The translations under genes were made by a program, and so were the position numbers. From Bacteroidota bacterium (GTDB lineage: Bacteria; Bacteroidota; Ignavibacteria; Ignavibacteriales; SURF-24), in contig JAUZPB010000004.1 in NCBI GenBank assembly GCA_030706145.1, positions 1-64,000 of the forward strand: DNA of 64,000 nucleotides. The letters run 5' to 3'. This document shows positions 17,599 to 26,530 of the stretch, piece after piece (position 1 is the stretch's first letter; each line of letters begins with the position of its first letter). Under the pieces are notes generated by a model. That model had not been told where the DNA came from. It saw only the letters and a program-made list of their open reading frames with translations, and did not search any database.

Positions 17599-18591
17599 TT
17601 ATTTATTTCTTTTTATTAAAGATGAAGCCAGCCAAACAAGCATATTCCTATCTATTTCAGATTCGATAACTTTAGTCTCTTTAAGGGCAAGTTTGGTATA
17701 GCGTATTATTTCTTTCTCAGTATCCTCGATCACTCCGAGCTTATAGAAAAGCTCTCTAAATTTAGAAACTTCTTCTTTCTTAATTCCTTTATTCTTGATA
17801 ACGCTCTTTAAGAGTATTTTATCCTTGCCTTTTGCTTTTTCCAGAGCATTCAGGAAAAGGAATGTTTTTTTCCCCTCAACTAGATCACCTCCGATTACTT
17901 TCCCAAACTCAGCTTCCTCGGCAATAATATCAAGCAGGTCATCCTGGAGTTGAAAAGCCATACCCATGTTTCTGCCATATTTTGCTAATGCGTTTTGTTT
18001 CTGAACTGATCCTCCGCCTAACTGAGCTCCAATAGAGCAGCACATTTCAAGCAGTGCTGCTGTTTTCTTCTTTATCATTATCAAATAATCATCAATTGTA
18101 ACTTTATCATTGGTTTCAAATTCTTTATCCAGGCTCTGACCTTCGCAAACTTCAACTACTCCTTTTGTAAAGCTGGAAAGAACCGATTTATCATTCTCCA
18201 TAGTATCTTTAAGCAGATTTACATAAGCGAAAGCTAACAGACTATCTCCAGAAAGAATTGCTGTACTCAGGTCATATTTTTTATGAAGAGTGGTTCTTCC
18301 TCTGCGTTTGTCAGCATTATCCATGATGTCGTCATGAACAAGAGTGAAATTATGCAGAAGTTCAACAGCAACAGCTGCATTGTAAACGTTTTTTATATCT
18401 CCACCAACAGCTTTGGCGCAAAGTATAACAAGAAGAGGTCTAAGTCTTTTCCCCCCGCTTTTTATAATATAGGAACATGGCTCATAAAGAGAGTCAGGAT
18501 GTTCTTTCTTGAATAATTTCGAAATACGCAGTTCGACTTTTTTTAATTCTTCAGAAAAAAAATGTCCATACAAATCGTTTTCTGTTTTCAA
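17599..18591 (-). CDS. Polyprenyl (E-isoprenyl) diphosphate synthase
   Basis: 330 residues from a TTG at 18591 overlapping the upstream TGA. The first Asp-rich motif is DDIMD at 87-91 (HDDIMDNADKRRGR) and the second is DDLLD at 217-221. GGKRLRP at 46-52 binds IPP. The first motif lacks the two-residue insertion typical of bacterial FPP synthases, and Phe82 sits at position -5, a pattern linked to geranylgeranyl-type synthases; product length is therefore inferred as C20 or longer. It is paired with the IPP isomerase gene in an operon for isoprenoid supply. Confidence 0.9.
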   Translation of the reverse strand: MKTENDLYGHFFSEELKKVELRISKLFKKEHPDSLYEPCSYIIKSGGKRLRPLLVILCAKAVGGDIKNVYNAAVAVELLHNFTLVHDDIMDNADKRRGRTTLHKKYDLSTAILSGDSLLAFAYVNLLKDTMENDKSVLSSFTKGVVEVCEGQSLDKEFETNDKVTIDDYLIMIKKKTAALLEMCCSIGAQLGGGSVQKQNALAKYGRNMGMAFQLQDDLLDIIAEEAEFGKVIGGDLVEGKKTFLFLNALEKAKGKDKILLKSVIKNKGIKKEEVSKFRELFYKLGVIEDTEKEIIRYTKLALKETKVIESEIDRNMLVWLASSLIKRNK

Positions 18592-19655
18592 TACATTTCC
18601 CCAAGCTTTATCAGTTTATTTTTTTTTAGTTCTTTTAATTTTCTACATCCGGTCAAAAACATCACTTTTCTAACGACATCGGACCAGTTATGAATAAGTC
18701 TTATTACTCCTTCAATACCAAACTTCTCTAATTGTTGAAGTATTAATCTGGCCGATGCAACAAAGTCAGCTCCCAGAGCTAATGCCTTTGCAGCATCAAT
18801 ACCATTATTGATACCGCCGGAACCTACAAGAACAAAGTCATATTTATTCTTTAATTTTTTTACCTTTTTGATGCAATATGAAGTAGGTAGACCCCAATCC
18901 CAAAAGAGATTATCTTCTTCTGGAGAAATACCCTTCTTCTGATTTCTCAAGATCTCAACGCCGGACCAGCTTGTTCCACCAGCACCAGAGACGTCTATGC
19001 CTTTTATTCCTGCCTCAAGGAGCATTTGAGCTGCCTTTTTGCTAATACCTGCCCCGACCTCCTTTGCAATAAATGGAATTCCGGGCTGTGAGACCACTAG
19101 TTTTTCAATTGCTTTAAGAAGTCCACTAAAGTCAGGTTCGCCGCCTTTTTGAACCATTTCCTGCAATGGATTAAGGTGAATTGCAAATGCATCAGCTTCA
19201 ATAATGTCTATTAAATACTTCAATTTGTCTATTGAAAGACCATTAGCTACTTGTGCAGCTCCAATGTTGCCAATTACTGGAATATTCTTTGCATTTTTGC
19301 GGATGGTTTTATATGAATCTAAGAAATTATCGTTCTCCAATAGCTGTCTTTGGCTTCCGACACCAATTGGAATATTTAATTCATTGGCTGCAATTGCCAG
19401 CATGGCATTAAGATTCTCTGCTTCGGAAGTACCTCCTGTCATGCAGGAAATAAGAAAAGGATGGGATACATTTTTGCCAAAGAAACTAGAAGTTAATTCG
19501 ATTTCACTTATTTTAAGTTCGGTAATAGCAAAATGCTTAAAATCGTAATTCTCGAAACCGGAAGACTTAGTCTTAAAAGCAACTTGATCGGTAAGGCACA
19601 GTTCAATATGCTCTTTTTTCCTTTGTGAGGTATTATTTAGTTTATTTGAAGGCAT
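18588..19655 (-). CDS. fni: Type 2 isopentenyl-diphosphate isomerase (FMN-dependent)
   Basis: 355 residues. Typical type-2 features: RKKEHI near the N-terminus, ISCMTGGT, IGVGSQRQLLE, HLNPLQEMVQ with the catalytic Gln, FIAKEVGAG, and GSGGINNG for FMN phosphate. It interconverts IPP and DMAPP using reduced FMN. It overlaps the prenyl synthase by 4 nt (TTGA). It is unrelated to the type 1 Nudix isomerase. Confidence 0.94.
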   Translation of the reverse strand: MPSNKLNNTSQRKKEHIELCLTDQVAFKTKSSGFENYDFKHFAITELKISEIELTSSFFGKNVSHPFLISCMTGGTSEAENLNAMLAIAANELNIPIGVGSQRQLLENDNFLDSYKTIRKNAKNIPVIGNIGAAQVANGLSIDKLKYLIDIIEADAFAIHLNPLQEMVQKGGEPDFSGLLKAIEKLVVSQPGIPFIAKEVGAGISKKAAQMLLEAGIKGIDVSGAGGTSWSGVEILRNQKKGISPEEDNLFWDWGLPTSYCIKKVKKLKNKYDFVLVGSGGINNGIDAAKALALGADFVASARLILQQLEKFGIEGVIRLIHNWSDVVRKVMFLTGCRKLKELKKNKLIKLGEMY

Positions 19656-19710
19656 AAAATCGAATAATCTCAGAGATTCTCAGAATTTTGCTAAAGAAGA
19701 TATAAAAATT

Positions 19711-19744
19711 ATCAAAGAAATTCCCCAATTCTTTGATTTTTTTT
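19711..19744. terminator. Terminator-like hairpin inside a divergent promoter region
   Basis: ATCAAAGAAATT (19711-19722), a CCCC loop and AATTCTTTGAT (19727-19737) form a stem with one bulge. On the plus strand a run of eight T follows (19737-19744); on the minus strand AATTTTTAT follows. It stands between fni (minus) and the MFS gene (plus), where no protein gene ends. It is either an attenuator in a leader or the end of a short RNA. Confidence 0.5.
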
Positions 19745-19917
19745 ATTATTTTTTAGTTTTAATATAAATTTTGTACTATTATCGATGCAGATGAATATCA
19801 AGGGCAACATATTATCTTTAAAAATAATAATTGCTTTGCATTCATAAATGAACTAAATTTTTACCCCAGAAAATTTACTTTTCCCCTATTTTTGAAATTT
19901 ATAAAAGGTTTCAATAG

Positions 19918-21231
19918 ATGAAAAAAGCACATTTAAGCTTCTGGCAGATATGGAATATGAGTTTCGGCTTTCTTGGAATTCAATTCGGCTTTGCGCTACA
20001 GAATGCAAACGTAAGCCGAATATTTCAGACATTGGGAGCAAATATTGATGATATTCCAATCCTATGGATAGCAGCACCTACAACCGGGCTGATAATACAA
20101 CCTATTATTGGCTATATGAGCGACCGAACATGGGGAAAGCTTGGCAGAAGAAGGCCATATTTTCTTACAGGTGCTATTTTAGCTTCTTTAGCTTTATTCT
20201 TCATGCCTCAATCTCCAGCCCTTTGGGTCGCAGCTGGTATGTTATGGATACTCGATGCATCGATAAATGTTTCTATGGAACCCTTTAGAGCTTTAGTTGC
20301 AGATAATCTGCCCTCTGAACAAAGAACATTAGGTTTTGCAGTTCAAACTTTTTTCATAGGTGTTGGAGCCGTAGTTGCCTCTGCCTTACCTTATATATTT
20401 AATAACTGGCTTGGATTTCAAAATACTGCCCCTGAAGGACAAATACCAGATTCAGTAAAGTATTCGTTCTTTGCTGGAGCAATAGCATTTATTGGAGCAG
20501 TAAGTTGGACAGTTTTTAAGACAAAGGAATATCCACCTGAGGATCTGGAGAAATTCAGAAAGCATCAGGCTGAAAGCAAAGGGCTATTAGTCGGAGTCAA
20601 AGAGATTTTTACCAGCCTCAAAGAAATGCCGCATACAATGATGCAGCTAGCTGCTGTTCAATTTTTTACATGGTTTGCTCTTTTTGCTATGTGGATCTAT
20701 ACCACTGCTGGTGTTACAGAACATATTTATCATACAATAGATTCTAAGTCAAGTATATATAATGAAGGGGCAAACTGGGTAGGAGTCCTCTTTGCTGTTT
20801 ATAATGGCTTTTCGGCTATTGCAGCCTTTTTATTGCCAGTAATAGCAAAAAAGACAAGCCGTAAGACTGTACATATGATATGCCTTATAATTGGCGGACT
20901 TGGACTTGCATCGTTTTACGTTATTAGCAATCCGCATCTTTTAGTGTTTTCCATGTTAGCTGTAGGCTTAGCGTGGGCAAGTATTCTTACAATGCCTTAT
21001 GCAATTTTAGCCGGAGCTTTACCACCACATAAAATGGGCGTATATATGGGAATTTTTAATTTCTGTATAGTAATACCTCAAATAGTTGCAGCAGGTGTAC
21101 TTGGATTCTTTATGCGTACTTTCCTGAACAATCAGGCTATTCTTGCTCTGCTTTTAGGCGGTTTCTCAATGATTTTAGCTGGTTTACTTGTTACTATTGT
21201 TAGGGATGTTGATGAAAAAATTGAGGGTTAA
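19918..21231 (+). CDS. SLC45/maltose-type MFS sugar transporter
   Basis: 437 residues, 12 predicted membrane helices. The N-terminal half carries GYMSDRTWGKLGRRRPY, the MFS motif A variant of the SLC45/GPH-like disaccharide carriers. SFGFLGIQFGFALQNANVSRIFQ near the start is also typical of these MalT-like carriers. Likely proton-coupled uptake of a disaccharide such as maltose or sucrose; the substrate is inferred from family. The gene is monocistronic, with an inverted repeat (ATAATTC/GAATTAT) overlapping its stop codon. Confidence 0.85.
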   Translation: MKKAHLSFWQIWNMSFGFLGIQFGFALQNANVSRIFQTLGANIDDIPILWIAAPTTGLIIQPIIGYMSDRTWGKLGRRRPYFLTGAILASLALFFMPQSPALWVAAGMLWILDASINVSMEPFRALVADNLPSEQRTLGFAVQTFFIGVGAVVASALPYIFNNWLGFQNTAPEGQIPDSVKYSFFAGAIAFIGAVSWTVFKTKEYPPEDLEKFRKHQAESKGLLVGVKEIFTSLKEMPHTMMQLAAVQFFTWFALFAMWIYTTAGVTEHIYHTIDSKSSIYNEGANWVGVLFAVYNGFSAIAAFLLPVIAKKTSRKTVHMICLIIGGLGLASFYVISNPHLLVFSMLAVGLAWASILTMPYAILAGALPPHKMGVYMGIFNFCIVIPQIVAAGVLGFFMRTFLNNQAILALLLGGFSMILAGLLVTIVRDVDEKIEG

Positions 21232-21397
21232 TAATTCCTGTGAATTATGTCATCTCTCCCCTGTCGTTTGCTTTTGTAAATTGTAATTTTTTTTCGATAA
21301 ATGATATGTATAGTATTGTGTAAATACCTAATTTGATTTTCTATACATGTATTTATATATTTTTTGAAGATTTAAATTTGATTAATGAGGAGGCAAA

Positions 21398-22144
21398 ATG
21401 AAAATAGCAGTCTGTGTAAGTCATGTTCCGGATACTGCTACTAAAATTGTCATTGGATCTGACAACAAATCTATTGATCCATCAGGCGTTACCTATATTG
21501 TAAACCCCTATGATGAATTTGCAATTGAGGAAGCTCTTAAGACAAAGGAAAAATTAGGTGGTGAGACAGTTGTAATTAGCGTTGGGAAAGATGCTAATAA
21601 GGAGACATTGAGAAAAGCACTTGCAATGGGAATAGATAATGCCGTTTTATTAAAAGATGATAACGATAGAGATTCAATTGGAATTGCTAAGGCTTTGGCT
21701 GAAGAAATAAAAAATCAGGCTGCAGAGCTGGTGTTCTTTGGTAAACAATCAGTTGACTATGATAACTCAATTATCGGGCAACTTACAGCAGAATTACTTG
21801 GATACAATTGTGTTTCTGTTGTAGTAGACCTTAAGATTGACGGTAATAAAATAACAGCTGAACGTGAAATTGAAGGTGGAAGAGAAGTAGTTGAAACTTC
21901 ATTGCCTGCAATAATTACTGCGCAGAAGGGGCTTAATGAACCAAGATATGCCTCCTTAAAAGGTATTATGGCTTCAAAGAAAAAAGTAATTGAAGAGAAA
22001 GCCGCCGCAGCTTCAGATAAGGTAGTAGAAGTTCTTAGGATGAAGAAACCTCCTATGAAACAACCTGGAAGAATTCTTGGAACAGATAAAACTGCAGTTG
22101 CAGAACTTGTCCGTTTATTAAAAGAAGAAGCAAAAGTTATCTAA
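21398..22144 (+). CDS. etfB: Electron transfer flavoprotein beta subunit
   Basis: 248 residues, opening MKIAVCVSHVPDTATK and containing VNPYDEFAIEEAL, FGKQSVDYD, and AERE followed by EGG, the classical EtfB pattern. A GAGGAGG ribosome site stands 5 nt ahead. With EtfA it carries electrons from acyl-CoA dehydrogenases. A cognate dehydrogenase is encoded at 51183-52328 and a membrane Fe-S protein at 47294-49309. Confidence 0.95.
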   Translation: MKIAVCVSHVPDTATKIVIGSDNKSIDPSGVTYIVNPYDEFAIEEALKTKEKLGGETVVISVGKDANKETLRKALAMGIDNAVLLKDDNDRDSIGIAKALAEEIKNQAAELVFFGKQSVDYDNSIIGQLTAELLGYNCVSVVVDLKIDGNKITAEREIEGGREVVETSLPAIITAQKGLNEPRYASLKGIMASKKKVIEEKAAAASDKVVEVLRMKKPPMKQPGRILGTDKTAVAELVRLLKEEAKVI

Positions 22145-22157
22145 GGGGGTTTAAAAA

Positions 22158-23126
22158 ATGGCAAACAAGATATTAGTATTTCTAGAACAAAGAAGTGGAC
22201 TTATAAAAAAATCTTCCTTTGAAACAGCTAAGGCAGCTAAAAAAATAGCTTCACAATTAAACTATGATTTAGAAGCTATTACAATTGGAAGTGAAATAAA
22301 TGACATTGAATCAACTGGCAAATACGGTGTAAAAAAGATTACCTTTTTTAAAGATGAAAAACTTGCCAATTACTCTTCATCAGCTTATGCACAGATTGTA
22401 GCTGATTTTGCAAAACAGATAGATGCAGATATACTATTCTTCTCAAATAGTTCTATGGGCAAGGATCTGGCTCCATTTGTAAGTATTAAGATTGGGGCTG
22501 GAATACTTATGGATTGTATAAGCCTTGAAGTCAGTGGAAATGATATAATTGCTACACGTCCTGTTTTTGCAGGTAAAGCCCTTATAGAATCTAAGATAAA
22601 TTCACAAAAGAAGGTCTTTACACTTCGTCCTAATGTTTTCAATATTGGTGAAGTTCAAGACGAAAAAGCTGCTGTTGAAGTTAAGTCAGTTGACAATCTT
22701 GATCTAAGAAGCAAGGTTACTGAAATAAAGAAATCAGAAGGTAAGCTTGACGTAGCTGAAGCTGAAATAATTGTTTCAGGTGGAAGAGGCTTAAAAGGGC
22801 CTGAGAACTTCCATCTTGTTGAAGAACTCGCTTCTGTACTTGGCGCTGCAGTTGGTGCTTCCAGAGCAGCAGTTGATGCAGGATGGAGACCGCATAGCGA
22901 ACAGGTTGGACAAACAGGAAAGACTGTCTCTCCAAATCTTTATGTTGCTGTCGGCATTTCCGGTGCAATACAGCATCTGGCTGGAATGTCTTCATCAAAG
23001 TATATTGTAGCAATCAACAAGGACAAAGATGCCCCTATTTTTTCTATAGCTGATTATGGAATTGCAGGTGACATATTTGAAGTCCTCCCCGCTCTTACTG
23101 AAGAAATAAAGAAAGTAAAGAGTTAA
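22158..23126 (+). CDS. etfA: Electron transfer flavoprotein alpha subunit
   Basis: 322 residues. The C-terminal FAD domain has the signature [36 protein letters not shown] and [16 protein letters not shown]. The N-terminal half is the variable ETF fold. A 13-nt gap and a GGGGG ribosome site couple it to etfB. It should bind FAD and exchange electrons with a quinone reductase. Confidence 0.95.
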   Translation: MANKILVFLEQRSGLIKKSSFETAKAAKKIASQLNYDLEAITIGSEINDIESTGKYGVKKITFFKDEKLANYSSSAYAQIVADFAKQIDADILFFSNSSMGKDLAPFVSIKIGAGILMDCISLEVSGNDIIATRPVFAGKALIESKINSQKKVFTLRPNVFNIGEVQDEKAAVEVKSVDNLDLRSKVTEIKKSEGKLDVAEAEIIVSGGRGLKGPENFHLVEELASVLGAAVGASRAAVDAGWRPHSEQVGQTGKTVSPNLYVAVGISGAIQHLAGMSSSKYIVAINKDKDAPIFSIADYGIAGDIFEVLPALTEEIKKVKS

Positions 23127-23152
23127 AATTTAATTGTTGGATTTTTTACTGG

Positions 23153-23272
23153 AAAAGTTCATAAAGTTTTTTATTATATGTTTATAATTACTTCATTTGT
23201 CAGACATACCCAAAATGGGTTTATATTCTGAAAAAAGTTAAGTAATATATAATGAAAACTTTATGAACTTTT
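23153..23272. repeat. Nested imperfect inverted repeat between etfA and the nuclease gene
   Basis: Outer arms are a perfect 18-bp inverted repeat, AAAAGTTCATAAAGTTTT (23153-23170) and its complement (23255-23272), 84 bp apart. Partial complementarity continues inward (ATTATAT, TTACTT). The centre holds CAGA/TCTG (23201-23204/23227-23230) and ACCCA-AAA-TGGGT (23208-23220). There is no transposase and no clear target duplication. It could be a folded RNA, a terminator/processing element or a small palindromic repeat. Confidence 0.7.
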
Positions 23273-23312
23273 AGTATTTTATAAAAATATTCTTCTCAAA
23301 AGAGGTAATTCG

Positions 23313-23921
23313 TTGAACAAGGTACAAGTGGAAATTCTGGGTTTATCTTCAACTCCTTCGGCTGGTGGAGCATATGCGATATTATTAAAAGAAGTCTATG
23401 GAGTAAGAAGACTACCGATAATAATAGGAGCTTTTGAAGCTCAGGCAATTGCACTTGAAATTGAAGGTATTAAGCCTCCTCGCCCTTTGACTCATGACCT
23501 CTTAAAGAATATTATCGATAATCTTGGTGCTTCAGTGCAGGAAATTCTAATCGATGAGCTAAGGGATAACACGTTTTTTGCCAAAATCATAATTGAAGTA
23601 TCTTCAATGACTAATGATATTGACTCACGTCCAAGTGATGCAATTGCTCTTGCCGTAAGAGCACAGGCTCCGATCTTTGTAAATGAAGAAGTAATGAAAG
23701 CCGCAGCTTTTATTCCATCGGGTGAAGAAGAAACAAGTGAAGGTTCTGAAGAAGCTTTTCCCGATGAAGAAATCCCTGAAAAACCCCAACCATCTGGCAG
23801 CTCCAGAGAATCTCGTTTGGCTACGCTTCAAAATCAGCTTCGTGAGGCTCTTGATAGCGAAGACTATGAGCGTGCGGCAAAAATTCGTGATGAGATCAAA
23901 AAAATGACCGATCAAAACTAG
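23313..23921 (+). CDS. Bifunctional nuclease (BFN/DUF151) with UVR domain
   Basis: 202 residues from a TTG at 23313, preceded by AGAGG. Residues 1-135 are the BFN/DUF151 domain: LPIIIGAFEAQAIALEIEG, PRPLTHDLL and DSRPSDAIALAVR. A Glu/Ser/Pro-rich linker follows. Residues 167-198 form a UVR motif (LREALDSEDYERAAKIRDEIK), as in UvrB/UvrC interaction helices. Some BFN proteins show DNase and RNase activity; the UVR tail suggests a contact with a repair or Clp-type partner. This fusion is a known architecture in the group. Confidence 0.9.
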   Translation: MNKVQVEILGLSSTPSAGGAYAILLKEVYGVRRLPIIIGAFEAQAIALEIEGIKPPRPLTHDLLKNIIDNLGASVQEILIDELRDNTFFAKIIIEVSSMTNDIDSRPSDAIALAVRAQAPIFVNEEVMKAAAFIPSGEEETSEGSEEAFPDEEIPEKPQPSGSSRESRLATLQNQLREALDSEDYERAAKIRDEIKKMTDQN

Positions 23922-23961
23922 CTTTTGAATAACTAGCTTAATTATTCTTGACTCTATACTT

Positions 23962-25443
23962 TTAGTTAAATACTTCTTTACCTATTTTGCACTCCAGGCA
24001 ACCGTTCTTGGAGCAGTAATTTACGTAAAGTTCGATCATTCCTTGTGATATCAGGCTTTTTTGAGATGCTTTGTCCAAATTTAGCGATTTAGAAAGCTGC
24101 TCAATTATGCTAATATTCTCTGTCTGATCATAATTGGTATATAACCTAAGGGCTCTTTTGGAGACTTCCTGATTTCCATAAACTTCACCAAAGACAGCCA
24201 TAAACGGGAAAATAACATTGATCATTATATCATCTGCTCTAAGGCCGCCGATAAAATATTTCAATCTTTCTAATTTACTGACTTCAAAGCCATAATGGTT
24301 AGCCCAAAAACCACTTGCTTTAACTATTAGAAGTGATTTTATGGCTTTAATGAGTGCTTTGTCCTGGTTTATTCTTGTAAAATATTTTGTCAGTCTTTCT
24401 ATGAAATTTTTATTCATAAATGAATTTAGAAGAACAGCACCTCCTGCCAGTCTTATAGTTGGGAAGTTCTGGGGTCTTGATCTAAAGAAATGCCAATCGG
24501 ACTTGTTGAAAAAAGCGCCATCATATTTATCCTTAACCTGCTTCCATAGCTCTTCAATATTCTGAATGTATGAAATGCTCTCCGGATCTTTAATTTTTGA
24601 GAGTTCATGAGGTATTAACCCGGATATTTTGAGTAAGCATGTAAGAATTATTACCTGGGAGTCTCTTTCATCTAGAACATCTTTAAAAAACTCTATGTTT
24701 GCCGATTTAGCAAGTTTGATCATTATATTCTTGTTTTTAATATAACCCAGGGCCTCAAAGACATGTTCATAAAGGAGTTGCTGCCAAATTTCCTTTGTCT
24801 GGAAATCCTGATATGAGAATTGTCTTTGGTAAAATGAAGGGGGTAATTCGTAGTTAATAACGGGTTCGCTAATTTTCATCTCTTTGATATATGTCAGTTC
24901 TTTTATCCTGTCATACATTCTTGTGCATTTTTTCTGAAAACGCCTAACTCCAAGTGAGGAAATATAATCCACCTTATCATTATCATTTATAACATGAACA
25001 AGATCAGCGCATTTAAGTAATTTTGTATCGTTAGGAGTTTTTTCAGAGCCCTTAATTAGTTGTTCGATCTGCTCATCTTTGAGGAAATCAGATAGGCAAA
25101 CAGTATTAATACGCCTGCCATCTCTGTTATAAACATATCTTGAATGCTTCTTGTTTACCATGCAAATATGCAGAATTACGCTGTTATATTTGCTGTCAAG
25201 ATTATGGCCGTGGTTTATCCAGTCTTTGTGGTTAAGATCTATCTCAATATCGCCTGTATAAAGGAAATTACCGATCTTTATTTTTGCATTTTTGAAATCG
25301 GGTCCTGCAAAACTACTATCATGATGCCCATGTTCCATTATAAAAATGGGTTCACCATCAGAAGTTGTAAGGAGCCTGTCTAAATCTCCTGATGTCCAGA
25401 GTTCATATAGAGAAATTTCATTTAAAATTGGCAGATGATTCAT
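23962..25443 (-). CDS. DUF2851 family protein
   Basis: 493 residues from the ATG at 25443; GAGG at 25453-25450 is spaced 6 nt, whereas a TTG at 25464 has no such site. It fits DUF2851 by its N-terminal block: E(L)W-like start, AGPDFKNAKIKIG, GDIEIDLNHKDWINHGHNLDSKY and NSVILHICM. The C-terminus has clustered cysteines (CSKNGCLECKIG) that may bind metal. Function is unknown. The N-terminal fold recalls restriction-endonuclease-like cores only vaguely. Convergent with the nuclease gene. Confidence 0.8.
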   Translation of the reverse strand: MNHLPILNEISLYELWTSGDLDRLLTTSDGEPIFIMEHGHHDSSFAGPDFKNAKIKIGNFLYTGDIEIDLNHKDWINHGHNLDSKYNSVILHICMVNKKHSRYVYNRDGRRINTVCLSDFLKDEQIEQLIKGSEKTPNDTKLLKCADLVHVINDNDKVDYISSLGVRRFQKKCTRMYDRIKELTYIKEMKISEPVINYELPPSFYQRQFSYQDFQTKEIWQQLLYEHVFEALGYIKNKNIMIKLAKSANIEFFKDVLDERDSQVIILTCLLKISGLIPHELSKIKDPESISYIQNIEELWKQVKDKYDGAFFNKSDWHFFRSRPQNFPTIRLAGGAVLLNSFMNKNFIERLTKYFTRINQDKALIKAIKSLLIVKASGFWANHYGFEVSKLERLKYFIGGLRADDIMINVIFPFMAVFGEVYGNQEVSKRALRLYTNYDQTENISIIEQLSKSLNLDKASQKSLISQGMIELYVNYCSKNGCLECKIGKEVFN

Positions 25444-25563
25444 TATCAACCTCAGATTATTCAACTGGATATATTAAGCAATAATACTGATACCAATTCA
25501 ATCAAAATAACAAAGATCTTTATACTAGCAAAGAAAAAGATAATATTTCAGAAAAAAGGTTTA

Positions 25564-26373
25564 TTACCCTTTTATTCTGTCAATCTCCTGATTAAGTGCC
25601 ATTACTTCTTGCATTGCAGCTTTGGCAAAATCCCTGGAACTATCTTTATAGATTACCGAACGGCTTACATTAATTAGAAAATTATCTTTTCCATTTTTCT
25701 TAAAGGAACTAACCACTTTTTCTAAGCTTCCTCCCTGAGCTCCAATGCCAGGCAAAAGAACTGGGAGTGTACCAAAAAGAGAAATATTCTCATCTAATTC
25801 CTGTTCGTTAGTAGCTCCAAACACAAGTCCGCAATTGTTGCGTGTATTCCATAAAAGGGTGTTTTTAATTACCTGCTGGAAAAGAAAGCTTCCATCCTTT
25901 AGTGTAAGCTTTTCAAAATCAGATGAGCCCTTATTAGAGGTCAGGGCCAAAATAAAGCTTATCTTATCTTCAAATTCGAGGAACGGTTCAACAGAATCAT
26001 ATCCCATATAAGGGTGAAGTGTCACAGCATCTGAATTGAAACCATTAAAAATAGATTCAGCATACATCTTGCTTGTATTGCCAATATCTCCCCTTTTTGC
26101 GTCAGCAATTATAAGTTTATCTTTTGGGATATAGGAAATTGTTTCAAAAAGAGTACTAAAGCCTTCAGTTCCATATTTCTCGAAGAAGGCGAAATTTAAT
26201 TTATAAGAAGCAGCGTATTTGTAAGTTTTATCAATAATTTCTTTATTGAACGTAAGAATAGGATTTTTTTCAGAAAGCAGATGAGAAGGTAATTTCTTTA
26301 GGTCAGGATCAAGTCCGACAGCAATATGTCTTCCTTCACTTATCTGCGATAGAAGTTTTTCTTGTGAAGTCAT
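25564..26373 (-). CDS. pyrF: Orotidine 5'-phosphate decarboxylase, type 2
   Basis: 269 residues. The catalytic D-x-K-x-x-D is DAKRGD at 91-96 (Lys93), followed by IGNT. VGLDPDLKKLP at 19-29 and FNKEII support the long type-2 PyrF family, and LPGIGAQGG is the phosphate loop. It makes UMP from OMP. It stands alone between the DUF2851 and rodA genes on the same strand. Confidence 0.93.
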   Translation of the reverse strand: MTSQEKLLSQISEGRHIAVGLDPDLKKLPSHLLSEKNPILTFNKEIIDKTYKYAASYKLNFAFFEKYGTEGFSTLFETISYIPKDKLIIADAKRGDIGNTSKMYAESIFNGFNSDAVTLHPYMGYDSVEPFLEFEDKISFILALTSNKGSSDFEKLTLKDGSFLFQQVIKNTLLWNTRNNCGLVFGATNEQELDENISLFGTLPVLLPGIGAQGGSLEKVVSSFKKNGKDNFLINVSRSVIYKDSSRDFAKAAMQEVMALNQEIDRIKG

Positions 26374-26530
26374 TTAATAATATATTTGTGAAAAAAACAG
26401 CTATTTATTATGTAATAACAGGTATAATTTAATAATTGAATTCATTAAATACCAGTGCAGTATATTAAAAATAATACTTGTATATATAATTTCTATTTAA
26501 GGTAAGGATTTATTGGTCTCATTTTATAAT

